Shown here: positions 38,141 to 46,556 of the stretch, one piece after another
Layout of the letters: each line of letters begins with the position of its first letter
Numbering within the stretch: the stretch's first letter is position 1
DNA from: Cylindrotheca closterium
Taxonomy: Eukaryota > Bacillariophyta > Bacillariophyceae > Bacillariales > Bacillariaceae
NCBI GenBank assembly: GCA_933822405.4
Contig: CAKOGP040002114.1
Coordinates: 106,193-170,192, forward strand
Length of the DNA stretch: 64,000 bases
Direction of reading: 5' to 3'
Made by a program: the position numbers and the translations under genes
The notes under the pieces: generated by a model
Told to the model about the DNA's origin: nothing
Databases searched by the model: none
Seen by the model: the letters and a program-made list of their open reading frames with translations, nothing else

Positions 38141-39825
38141 TCAGAAGAGGAGGTACTTTGCTCCTTGACTCCACCTTGTCGAACCAGAATTGGATTCTCG
38201 AATGAGCACTGGGATGTCCATGTTCACACTATCATTGTAGAAACCATTGTTGTCAAGCGGATCAAGCAAAAGTTTTGATAAATCCAAGAGCTGAAAGAGG
38301 GAAAAATTGTGAGAGAACTGTTGTTTTATAACCGGCTTTTCAAACAGAAAGAGGGGTTCGCACTTACCCCACTGTAGAAAATCGTCAGTAAAGCAACTGC
38401 AGGTGTGCTCCAAACCCCCACTTCGCTGTACAAGGCAAAAGGAGAGAGGGAGATAAAGATATCAACCAGGATTTGCACTATATGAGCGTACGCAAGCGGG
38501 ATCACTGCAGCGAGAAGATCTGGAATGCTTGCACATGTGGAACGGAGTTCAAGGACCTTAATATAAATTTGTTCTCGCAGAACGGGGTCATTTGTAAGCG
38601 ACCCGTCGTCCATTGCCTGTATACATCTTGCCAAAATCCAAATCACGCATGCGTTTGGGTAACCAACTTCTGTAGGTAGCAATCGCAAGGTTTCATATTC
38701 TTTTTGACTCAAGAGACCTCGGCTAATCATTCTCCGCAAACCAGTATCACTGAGGAGGACGTCCAAGCGTTTTGAGAAGGTTGCCCACATCAAGATGTGA
38801 AATAGCCTCATATACGCACTAGTATCATCAATGAGACGTTTGCCTTCTTCTGTATACATTCCATTCTTGTCACGTTTCGCGGCTGCTGCAATCAACAACC
38901 CAAGATCATTCATTCGACCTTGAATCTTTCGGGTTAGTGAGTAAAAGTCTCTCCACAACGAGTATGCCTGACTCAAGAAGAACGTCAAAATGAATGTTGT
39001 GATGGTCATCAGGTACTTCCATACCATTTTGAGCCCAACAAGCCGTGATATAATGTGATTTTGCGAGTCAGGCAACATCCCGATGGCCCATGTTGGCTGC
39101 GAATAATTGCGGATCAAGGTGGAAACCCCCACTGACACGAAAAGATTCACAATGACAGTCTTCCATACCTGTTGAGGGATGGTACCTTTCCATCTCGACC
39201 AGAGCCAACCCCGCATTGGCACGAATCGTCGAACAATGTCGCCATCATAGCGTTTCTTGACCCCAGATACCTTGTCGATGACCCTGTCAACCTCTGAGAG
39301 TTCTTCTTTCAGGAGCTCCTCATCTTAAGGTGCAACATAAGCCATGAATTTCACGAAAGAATCACGATCCAGTCGGAAAGCAGAGATTGGCGTTGCTGCG
39401 ACAACAGTGGCTGACCTTTGCCTGCCGTACAACAATGCGAGTTCACCAATAACGCTACCTCTCCCAGCTGTTCCATACGGGTCAGGCAATGGCTGGCCTT
39501 CAATAAAAAACTTACACTTTCCTTGCTTTATGACAATCAGGAAGTCTGTTTCTGTGTCTCCCTCTTCGAAGATGATACTGTTTTTTTCAAATTGAACACG
39601 CTGACATGACGACACTAGTTCATCAAAAAGAACTTCTTGGAGGTCATTGAAAGGGATCCCATGAACGAGTGACTTTTTGATCAAAAGGATTTCTTCTGAT
39701 GAGAGGTCACCATCTAAATTGTGATCAGCGCCTCTCCAAATTTTCACCGCGGGTCTTCTCCCTACAGACTGCTGGAATGGTTTTGCTGCGACACTGTGCT
39801 CGTGTTGAGAGATCAAACACAGCAA
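38141..39825 (-). CDS. EF-hand / cyclic-nucleotide-binding / bestrophin-like channel with in-frame TAA
   Basis: Exons 39825-38368 and 38290-38141 (GT-AG intron of 77 nt). One continuous frame encodes, in order: an EF-hand loop DHNLDGDLSSEE (residues about 34-45, canonical D-x-N-x-D-G-x-L-x3-E); a cyclic-nucleotide-binding domain (about 60-165) with the phosphate-binding cassette GELALLYGRQRSATVVA, keeping the key Glu and Arg; then a TAA at 39327-39325 (codon 167); then, in the same frame, an acidic helix (DEELLKEELSEVDRVIDKV) and a bestrophin/UPF0187-type region (FVPMRGWLWSRWKGT, four or more helices) ending in LLDLSKLLLDPLDNN and IRESNSGSTRW, formed across the splice. No Met occurs between the TAA and VPM. 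It may be a disrupted fusion, a readthrough gene, a sequence error, or two adjacent genes. Bestrophins are anion/bicarbonate channels; one in a diatom plastid or plasma membrane could serve CO2 concentration. Confidence 0.75.
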
Positions 39826-40074
39826 GAATAAAAATAAAATAATGGAGCATCAATATTAAAATATTTAAAATTCAGTCCCGCCTATCTTCGATTCACTCGT
39901 GAATGAAACATCAATCTACTCACAAAATAGCAAGAAACTCAACGGAAGTTGCAAACGGATGGACAACCCTCGAACCTCGAGCCAAGTTCATCGAAAGGAA
40001 GAATCAATCAACCAAGTCGTTGCAATCAATAGTTCCTGGTCAGAGGTATCAGCAAATCATACTCTAAGAACACA

Positions 40075-42001
40075 ATGGCGCGTTGTAGACAGTCCTCCAC
40101 CTCGTTATTATGGATGATAATACACCTATCGCTAGTTTCCGGGCAGATAATACAACTCGACAATACAAGACGCGGCACTACTATAGATTATCAATCGAAA
40201 AGACAGTCACGAAAACGGCAACTGAGTTCATCAGGAAAGGGGAAAGGGTCAAAGAGAAGCAACGTCTGGTACAGGGGATTTTATTCACATTCAACAAAAA
40301 CGCAGTCGTCCGATTCTTCATCTCGATCAGAGAGTTACGGTAGGTGTTTCAGCGAACGGGTATTCACAATTGATGCCGACGAGATGTCTCAATTTCTTTT
40401 GTACGTACATTAAAGACATCCAAATACAGGTGCTATTTCCAAATAAACCAGATCAAAGTGACAGCCAAGATGGTAAGTTTCCATGGTCGGTGTCACGTAC
40501 ATTGCTTTGTTTCACGCTAAAGCAGATTTTGTCGGCTCTAGAAACACCTCGACCATCACCGTTCCCAAAAACTCCGAGTCCATCTCGACTGCCAACAAAA
40601 CTTCCAACAAAGAGCCCGACTCGACAGCCGACACGTTCTCCGACGTCCGAGCCAACTATTCGGCCGTCAACGAGACCAACCGCAACGCCATCTCAAAACC
40701 CCACATCTCTTTCAAGTGAGAGCCCAACGATTGTGGCCCCATCTCACAACCCATCAGCGAATCCGTCGGCGATTGCTAGCGATAGTCCAACTCTGTCTCC
40801 TGTTCCATCTCCCAGTCCTTCGAGTGCGCCTTCAGCGTTGGCAAGTAATGGGCCTTCAGCATCCACCATTCCATCACAGGGTCCAACCACAAGTCCAAGT
40901 ACTGCCCCATCAACAAAACCTAGTGCCACACCATCAATAACACCCTCAATGGCTCCATCTGGAAGCCCGAGTATTGGTCCGTCCTTTTCTCCTTCGGCAA
41001 TTGACAGTGATCAACCCACTCTATCACTGTCACCGTCTCTGGCTCCCTCTGCTCTTCCCTCGATGGTAGTGAGTGGTAATCCGTCAGATTCTGTCAGTCC
41101 TACAGCGGCACCCACAGTGACGCGGTCAGAAGGCCCATCAAGCATACCTTCCATGGCACCGTCGCTGATTCCATCAAGTGATCCTAGCATAGGACCGTCG
41201 ACGACTCCACCGTTTGAAACTGCAGTGCCGACGATTCGCAGGGATGCTCAGAGACTTCCAATTTTTACTATTGAGTATCAACTCTTTGATTTTGAAGATC
41301 CTACAGAAACTGACCTTGTTGAGCTGGAGGCTCTTACAAGAGCATACTTACGGGATCATATGTTTGGAGCCATCGATGATGCTGACGCACTCTTGGATGA
41401 TTTCTTTACGACCTATACAGATGATCAAACAGATAGTGGCGCACTTGTGATCAATGTCTCTTTCGAATCGACTGCATTCTACAACCCTAGTTCACCAACG
41501 ATAATTCCTGTGGATGATCTCACTGAAGAAGTTGTAAATGCATTTACAGGAGAAGAGTTGGATGAGTATATCGAAAGAGTTCAATCATTGCCCAACTCAA
41601 ATACATTTGCAGGGTCGATTCAAGTTTTCTTAATTTCGCAGCTCGAGAGTCGAAGCCAGCGATCACTAATTTCCATTCTTTTGTCTGGAAGTGCAGCAGT
41701 TGTATCGATTCTTGGGGGTTTTGGATTCATACGGTATCATCGTCGAAAGAGCGCAAGACGACAAGCATCGAAACAATTTCTCGAAATGGTTTCAAAGGAC
41801 TCACGAACAGTCTGCTCAAGCATCCAAGGAGATTTCAAAGATCTCAAGACTGACTCTTCGGTTTTGAGCTTGCAAGGGGATAATTCAAATCCTTTCGAAA
41901 ACTCGAACGACGTTTGGGAAAGGTCAGAAGCAGATGATTTTCTACACGAGAAGCGGTCGGCGTATTCTAGACCTAGAATGCACAAGTTTTCCGATGATTG
42001 A
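40075..42001 (+). CDS. Type I membrane protein with Pro/Ser/Thr repeats (cluster paralogue B)
   Basis: Two exons, 40075-40339 and 40542-42001, GT-AG intron of 202 nt; 574 aa. Exon 1 gives a signal peptide (SSTSLLWMIIHLSLVSGQ) and a short Arg/Lys/Ser-rich stretch; the splice joins SESY-G to the PT region in frame. Residues about 90-310 are S/P/T repeats (PTKSPTRQPTRSPT, SMAPSGSPSIGPS), typical of diatom wall or surface stalks. The shared ectodomain follows at about 320-460 (FTIEYQLFDFED, LTRAYLRDHMF, TTYTDDQTDSGALVINVSFES, LDEYIERVQSLPNSNTF), then a TM helix (ISILLSGSAAVVSILGGFGFI) and a cytosolic tail of about 85 residues. Same strand and architecture as the neighbours at 34.6 and 42.4 kb. 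Confidence 0.85.
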
Positions 42002-42447
42002 AAAGCTGTACGCCGGGAGAATTACGAAAGAGGATCAAATCCAAAAAGGGGAAGGATGATTCGATTTCATGTGCAATCACATGTGACAAACGACGTGAAC
42101 CAGGAGACGAAGGGAATCCTAGTGATTTTGCATCGCTACAACCAAAAAAAGAGTGCTGAGAAGGGACATAGACCACAGATCAATCTGAGGCCTTCTCTTG
42201 TAAAAGTAACAGTTTTGATACGTGTAGAGTACAAGCATCATTTTTAAAATACATAGTTTCAGGGTTCCATCGGTACGTACCCTGAAACAAAATACATTGA
42301 TACATAGTACCAATGCGCGTTGGATGTACAGGCGCGCACACTGAGTGCGCCAACGCTTTCTCGATTTGTGACGGGGGAAATAATAGTTTCGGATGCAAGG
42401 AGGTCACCACTAGCTAGAAAACTACGGCCAACAACACCAAGCAACAA
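42002..42447. other. Intergenic region between cluster paralogues B and C
   Basis: 446 bp. Contains a near-palindromic pair GTTTCAGGGT ... ACCCTGAAAC at about 42257-42287 (10-bp arms, about 11-nt spacer), which could fold as a hairpin downstream of paralogue B. No gene seen. Confidence 0.5.
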
Positions 42448-45400
42448 ATGAGCAAAGCTGTTGGGGTAGTAGCTTGTATACTTCTGGTGGCTCACAATCT
42501 ACCATGTTGTAGATGTTCAAGCGCGGAGAATAATCATTCGAAGATTGGACGGAAGAGAGGCCGAACAACACAACAAGGAAAGCAAACATTAGCAAATCAA
42601 GACAAGAAACCATCTCTAAGAAGTTATGGATCGTACAAAAGAATACTAGAGACGTTTGATACAATGAACTACGAAATGCCAATGGAGCAAATCCGGCTGT
42701 CACATCAGCAAGCTCATTTAACCAGTCAGGAGGAGGAAGCTGGGGCATACGATACATCTCCAACAATAACTACATTGCGAGACTCTTCGAGCGATACCTT
42801 GCTTTCTCTTATAGGAGCTTCGTCGACAATTTCCGCTCCGTCCTTCATTCTCACATATCGAATAAAGGCTGCAATTTCTCCGGGAATAGGCGATTTTCAA
42901 AGTATAGAAGACCATACAAGATTCTTCATCACTGAGCAACTTGGGAAAACTTTTAGACACGGGGGGATAGGAATTGCAAAAAAATCGTTTGCAAGTATTC
43001 GAGACGAGACAAACAAGCCAGCAGATTCTTTTGACATAGTGTTTGTGCCAGTATTCCTATTTGACTCGACATGGAGTACCATTCCCTCTGAAGTTGACGT
43101 CGACAAGATCTTGGTATCAATGTTTTCGGGGCAGTCGTTGGCGGAATATACATCAAGTTTGAGCCATCTCAGTCCAACCAATGCCTTCTCAACAACAAAT
43201 AGTGTTGTGTTCAAGAGGTCACAGGGCGTAGGGCTTGATAACAACGAGCAAAAATCTTCGAATACCCCATATTTCGCTGCTGCATGTGCGGGAATCATCA
43301 CGGTTCTGATCCTTTTTCTATGGAATCAATCTATGCGGGTGAGAAGCTTGATGAAACGAAGAGCAAAGGGTATTGAAACAGAGACACGCGGAAAGGATGA
43401 AGAAGCGGGGAATACANNNNNNNNNNNNNNNNNNNNNNNNNNNNNNNNNNNNNNNNNNNNNNNNNNNNNNNNNNNNNNNNNNNNNNNNNNNNNNNNNNNN
43501 NNNNNNNNNNNNNNNNNNNNNNNNNNNNNNNNNNNNNNNNNNNNNNNNNNNNNNNNNNNNNNNNNNNNNNNNNNNNNNNNNNNNNNNNNNNNNNNNNNNN
43601 NNNNNNNNNNNNNNNNNNNNNNNNNNNNNNNNNNNNNNNNNNNNNNNNNNNNNNNNNNNNNNNNNNNNNNNNNNNNNNNNNNNAGCGTAGATGATATTTT
43701 TACCTACGAAGTTGAAAATTCAACTTCATTCGAGCAACAGTTGCCTTTGCACAAATCCCATTCAACATTGGATTCAATTTTCGGGGGAGTCAAGTCTCGA
43801 AAGAAGTCATCGAAGACATGTCATAAATCATCGGACGACGAAAGCTGTCCCGGCAAAGGCGAATCCTACAGTGTAGAAGCTTGCGATTCTTCGTTTGAGC
43901 AAATATCAACCTTGCAGAAAGGCCATTCAACACTGGATTCAATTTTTGGGACTCAGCAAGATTCTAGAAAATACAAACTACGAACGAAGTCTCCGAAACG
44001 ATGGGATGAAGCACCGGATGATGATAATGGTTCCGCATCAGGCAAAAGATCTAGTGATGACAGTACCTCGACTTCGGAAGATTCTCTAATCGAGGAAACT
44101 ATGGAATACACCAGCGGGCCGGAGGAAGTGATCGTAGAAAAGTATTCGTCTCGTAGGGAAGTGGAAGGGTCTGATACCGAAAGACAAAATTCCATCACCC
44201 CTTCAACGAAGTGTGAAGAAAGTATTGCTATCACCACATCGGATTCTTCGCAAACGACTAGTCTACACGCATGGCTGATTAATCAAGGCAAAAATAAACC
44301 CCTAATCGGCTCCAATGGGTTGATAGAGAGCCGTACACAAAATGAAAAGCAAACGAGTTCTCTCTTTGTCTACAGCTATCACGGATATCAGTGTTCGGAG
44401 AGTACAGAAGTGGGAGATGACTTGGAGCCTCCGTTTCGATATGACAACATACTGCGAAGCAAGGATCAGAAGCGGAAGCCACGACGAGGTGATAGAAGTA
44501 CTGGGAAGGCGAGGAACGCAACAAGAAATAGGAAAAGGAAACCAGAAATGGATTGCGAGAGAAAAGGACCCAGCAGTAGTGACGGAGCCACACAAGAGAG
44601 GCACATGAATCGAACCATTTTGCTAGATGAGTTAAAGCAGGATCTTACCACCCGAAGCAAAGAACAAAATCATCCAGTAAGTGTTCCTCCCAAATTCACT
44701 CAGAAGGTAACAGCGGGGTACAATATACCCCTTTGCGAACTCAAAGAGGAACTTTGTCGTCAGCCCGTTTCGAAAAGCAAGCCATTACCAGTCCCCGATA
44801 AAAGAGTTTGGGATGCGGGGAGTAGACCAAGCGACTTTATTTACGAGTTGAAAGGGCGGATTGCATCTCGGGTAGCGGAGCAAGACAATTTGAGACCTGT
44901 TCCTAGAGAGGAAGATCGGAACGTTGGACGAGCTCCAGGCGGTCTGATACAGGAGCTCAAACTTGCTCTGGCAAATCGAGAGAAACGTGTCCTCAATTAC
45001 GATTTCTCAGCTGCAGAATCAAAGAATCTGACTCGTGTTTTTCCGGACGATCAGTTGATGATCGAGCTGAAGCAAAAACTTGCACACCGTCATCATAGGG
45101 TGCGCGGTTCTAGTGTGCTTCAAGCGCAGCCAAGTCGAGAATGTTCGGAGCCTGTGGCACAGGTGTCACTTAGCTCTGTGAAAGAGGTTCAGGAATCAAT
45201 CAAAGAACGAATGGACGAGCAGAGCAGTTCTTGCCACGGCTCAAAGTCAACGGAGACAACTGGCACAGTGGACCAAATGGATTGTGATGGAAACATGTCC
45301 ACAGTATCCGAACTAGGAGAGCATTCCGCGGTGTTCACGAACTCAAGCCCATCGCGAAATCTACAAGTTGAGAACTACGGCAACGAAAGGAATGAATTGC

Positions 45401-46080
45401 CATTAGTTGTGACAACGAGAAAAGCGATGAAAAAGGATCGAACTGCCGACAAATATGCTAGCAAACGGAGAGACGACCCTTTCAAGGAGTTGAGCCGTCT
45501 GAATCAGATTCTCGAGAGCCAATCGGACAATGAAAGCATTGCAACTCCTGTGGGAGCAAACGAAGCGATTGAGTCGACATTCGATCTCGAAGACCAGTTT
45601 CAGAAAAGCTCAAAGTATCCTTGGAAAAATATTGGTGACAGAAAAAAGAATCCAAGCACTCAGAAAAATCAAATTTTAGTAGTCGATTTTGTGGCTCCCG
45701 GAAAAACACCTTCCGATAGAGGGAGCGCTGAAATGGATCTTTTGAGTAGGTACAAAGAAGACATTCTCAAGGAAAGGATGAAACGAAAAAGCATCGATAG
45801 AAGCGTCAACGGTGACCAAAGTATTAGCTCCATCGTATCCTACAAAGCTCGTCTCTTTCCGAAAAAGAAGGAAAAGCCAGACAATATTCCTTGGTGGTTA
45901 CCGGAGGAGACAGACAGCAGCACGTCTTCAAGTTCAACTGTGAAGCAAGATGGTACAATCGATGAAAGTGGGGATGAATCTTCCACGGACGGTGATGAGA
46001 TCTCATATGGATCATCGTCGTACGCCGCGACAACCTCAACAAGTTCCAGTTTTTTTGCCAACCTCTTGAAACAACGGTAG
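42448..46080 (+). CDS. Type I membrane protein with long repeat-bearing cytosolic tail (cluster paralogue C)
   Basis: 1210 codons including an assembly gap of 267 N (43417-43683), across which the frame stays open. Signal peptide (VGVVACILLVAHNLPCCRC), a basic Gln/Lys/Ser region, then the shared ectodomain at about 130-265 (FILTYRIKAA, FVPVFLFDSTW, LAEYTSSLSHLSPTNAFSTTN) and a TM helix near 275-295 (FAAACAGIITVLILFLW). The tail of about 900 residues holds two copies of HSTLDSIFG (after the gap) and five units with an ELK core (E728, E764, E800, E836, E873), 36-37 residues apart, of form LIxELKxxLAxR with a downstream PVP in the first three. The rest is disordered, Ser/Glu/Lys-rich. It lacks the P/T stalk of paralogues A and B. 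The tail suggests a scaffold for cytosolic partners; function unknown. Confidence 0.8.
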   Translation: MSKAVGVVACILLVAHNLPCCRCSSAENNHSKIGRKRGRTTQQGKQTLANQDKKPSLRSYGSYKRILETFDTMNYEMPMEQIRLSHQQAHLTSQEEEAGAYDTSPTITTLRDSSSDTLLSLIGASSTISAPSFILTYRIKAAISPGIGDFQSIEDHTRFFITEQLGKTFRHGGIGIAKKSFASIRDETNKPADSFDIVFVPVFLFDSTWSTIPSEVDVDKILVSMFSGQSLAEYTSSLSHLSPTNAFSTTNSVVFKRSQGVGLDNNEQKSSNTPYFAAACAGIITVLILFLWNQSMRVRSLMKRRAKGIETETRGKDEEAGNTXXXXXXXXXXXXXXXXXXXXXXXXXXXXXXXXXXXXXXXXXXXXXXXXXXXXXXXXXXXXXXXXXXXXXXXXXXXXXXXXXXXXXXXXXSVDDIFTYEVENSTSFEQQLPLHKSHSTLDSIFGGVKSRKKSSKTCHKSSDDESCPGKGESYSVEACDSSFEQISTLQKGHSTLDSIFGTQQDSRKYKLRTKSPKRWDEAPDDDNGSASGKRSSDDSTSTSEDSLIEETMEYTSGPEEVIVEKYSSRREVEGSDTERQNSITPSTKCEESIAITTSDSSQTTSLHAWLINQGKNKPLIGSNGLIESRTQNEKQTSSLFVYSYHGYQCSESTEVGDDLEPPFRYDNILRSKDQKRKPRRGDRSTGKARNATRNRKRKPEMDCERKGPSSSDGATQERHMNRTILLDELKQDLTTRSKEQNHPVSVPPKFTQKVTAGYNIPLCELKEELCRQPVSKSKPLPVPDKRVWDAGSRPSDFIYELKGRIASRVAEQDNLRPVPREEDRNVGRAPGGLIQELKLALANREKRVLNYDFSAAESKNLTRVFPDDQLMIELKQKLAHRHHRVRGSSVLQAQPSRECSEPVAQVSLSSVKEVQESIKERMDEQSSSCHGSKSTETTGTVDQMDCDGNMSTVSELGEHSAVFTNSSPSRNLQVENYGNERNELPLVVTTRKAMKKDRTADKYASKRRDDPFKELSRLNQILESQSDNESIATPVGANEAIESTFDLEDQFQKSSKYPWKNIGDRKKNPSTQKNQILVVDFVAPGKTPSDRGSAEMDLLSRYKEDILKERMKRKSIDRSVNGDQSISSIVSYKARLFPKKKEKPDNIPWWLPEETDSSTSSSSTVKQDGTIDESGDESSTDGDEISYGSSSYAATTSTSSSFFANLLKQR
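43417..43683. other. Assembly gap (267 N)
   Basis: A run of N inside paralogue C, just after the transmembrane segment. Its length is a multiple of three and the frame resumes open on the far side. The sequence after the gap begins with HSTLDSIFG-type repeats, so collapsed tandem repeats may explain the gap. The true length is unknown. Confidence 0.95.
44584..45150 (+). repeat. Five 36-residue ELK repeats in the cytosolic tail of paralogue C
   Basis: The core glutamates are E728, E764, E800, E836 and E873, giving spacings of 36, 36, 36 and 37 residues. Cores: LLDELKQDLTTR, PLCELKEELCRQ, FIYELKGRIASR, LIQELKLALANR, LMIELKQKLAHR. PVP or VSVP follows the first three about 14-20 residues on. The units are diverged at DNA level, so the spacing is maintained by selection or is old. 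A possible sixth, weak unit is VQESIKERMDE near 914. Confidence 0.85.
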
Positions 46081-46556
46081 AGACACGCAGTGACGCGATC
46101 GGTTGTCACGATTTTCATCAATAATAGATTAGACTTTTTCAATTCTTTCAATTCAAGTGTCCTTCGGTTTTCCCATTTGCAACCTACAGTAGTTGGAATG
46201 CGAAAGTACCTGGTACGCAGCATTATACTTTTGTACCAGTAGATCATTTCCATTCCCATCTTGGGACAGATGGGCTGATCTTTCACCGATCGCCCTCGAT
46301 TGCTTCGTGACCTCGTGAATCTCGGTGGTACGTCTTTGAAGAACGCCAATGATTGCCGACATCGTCTATCGGAGCTGATGGAAGAAAGTCGCGGGGCTAG
46401 TGGGGGTGCCAGCAGGTAGCATACAATAGCATACAATAGCATGCAGCATAGCATGCAGCATAGCATGCAGCATAACATGCAGCATAGCATGCAGCATAGC
46501 ATACAATCTAGCATACAATTGAATTCCATCTTTCTTCATGTCGCATCGAAAGCCCA
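46081..46556. other. Convergent 3' region with a 12-bp minisatellite
   Basis: 476 bp between the stop codons of paralogue C and the glycosyltransferase. Holds a GTACCTGGTAC palindrome near 46207 and the AGCATGCAGCAT minisatellite (46418-46507). Minus-strand ORFs over the minisatellite (Met-Leu-Cys-Cys repeats) are artefacts of the repeat. Confidence 0.6.
46418..46507. repeat. Minisatellite: AGCATACAAT units flanking five 12-mers AGCATGCAGCAT
   Basis: Two AGCATACAAT units (46418-46437), then five 12-bp units at 46438, 46450, 46462, 46474 (one substitution) and 46486, then another AGCATACAAT at 46498. The 12-mer contains GCATGC, a palindrome, so each unit can pair with itself. Likely polymorphic. 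Confidence 0.9.

Noticed and set aside
40431..40472. A possible middle exon of paralogue B
   Set aside because: Including it puts a stop or a wrong frame into the P/T region; direct joining of 40339 to 40542 gives a clean frame.
45840..46529. 229-aa minus-strand ORF beginning with Met-Leu-Cys-Cys repeats
   Set aside because: Its start is made by the 12-bp minisatellite and the rest is antisense to paralogue C.
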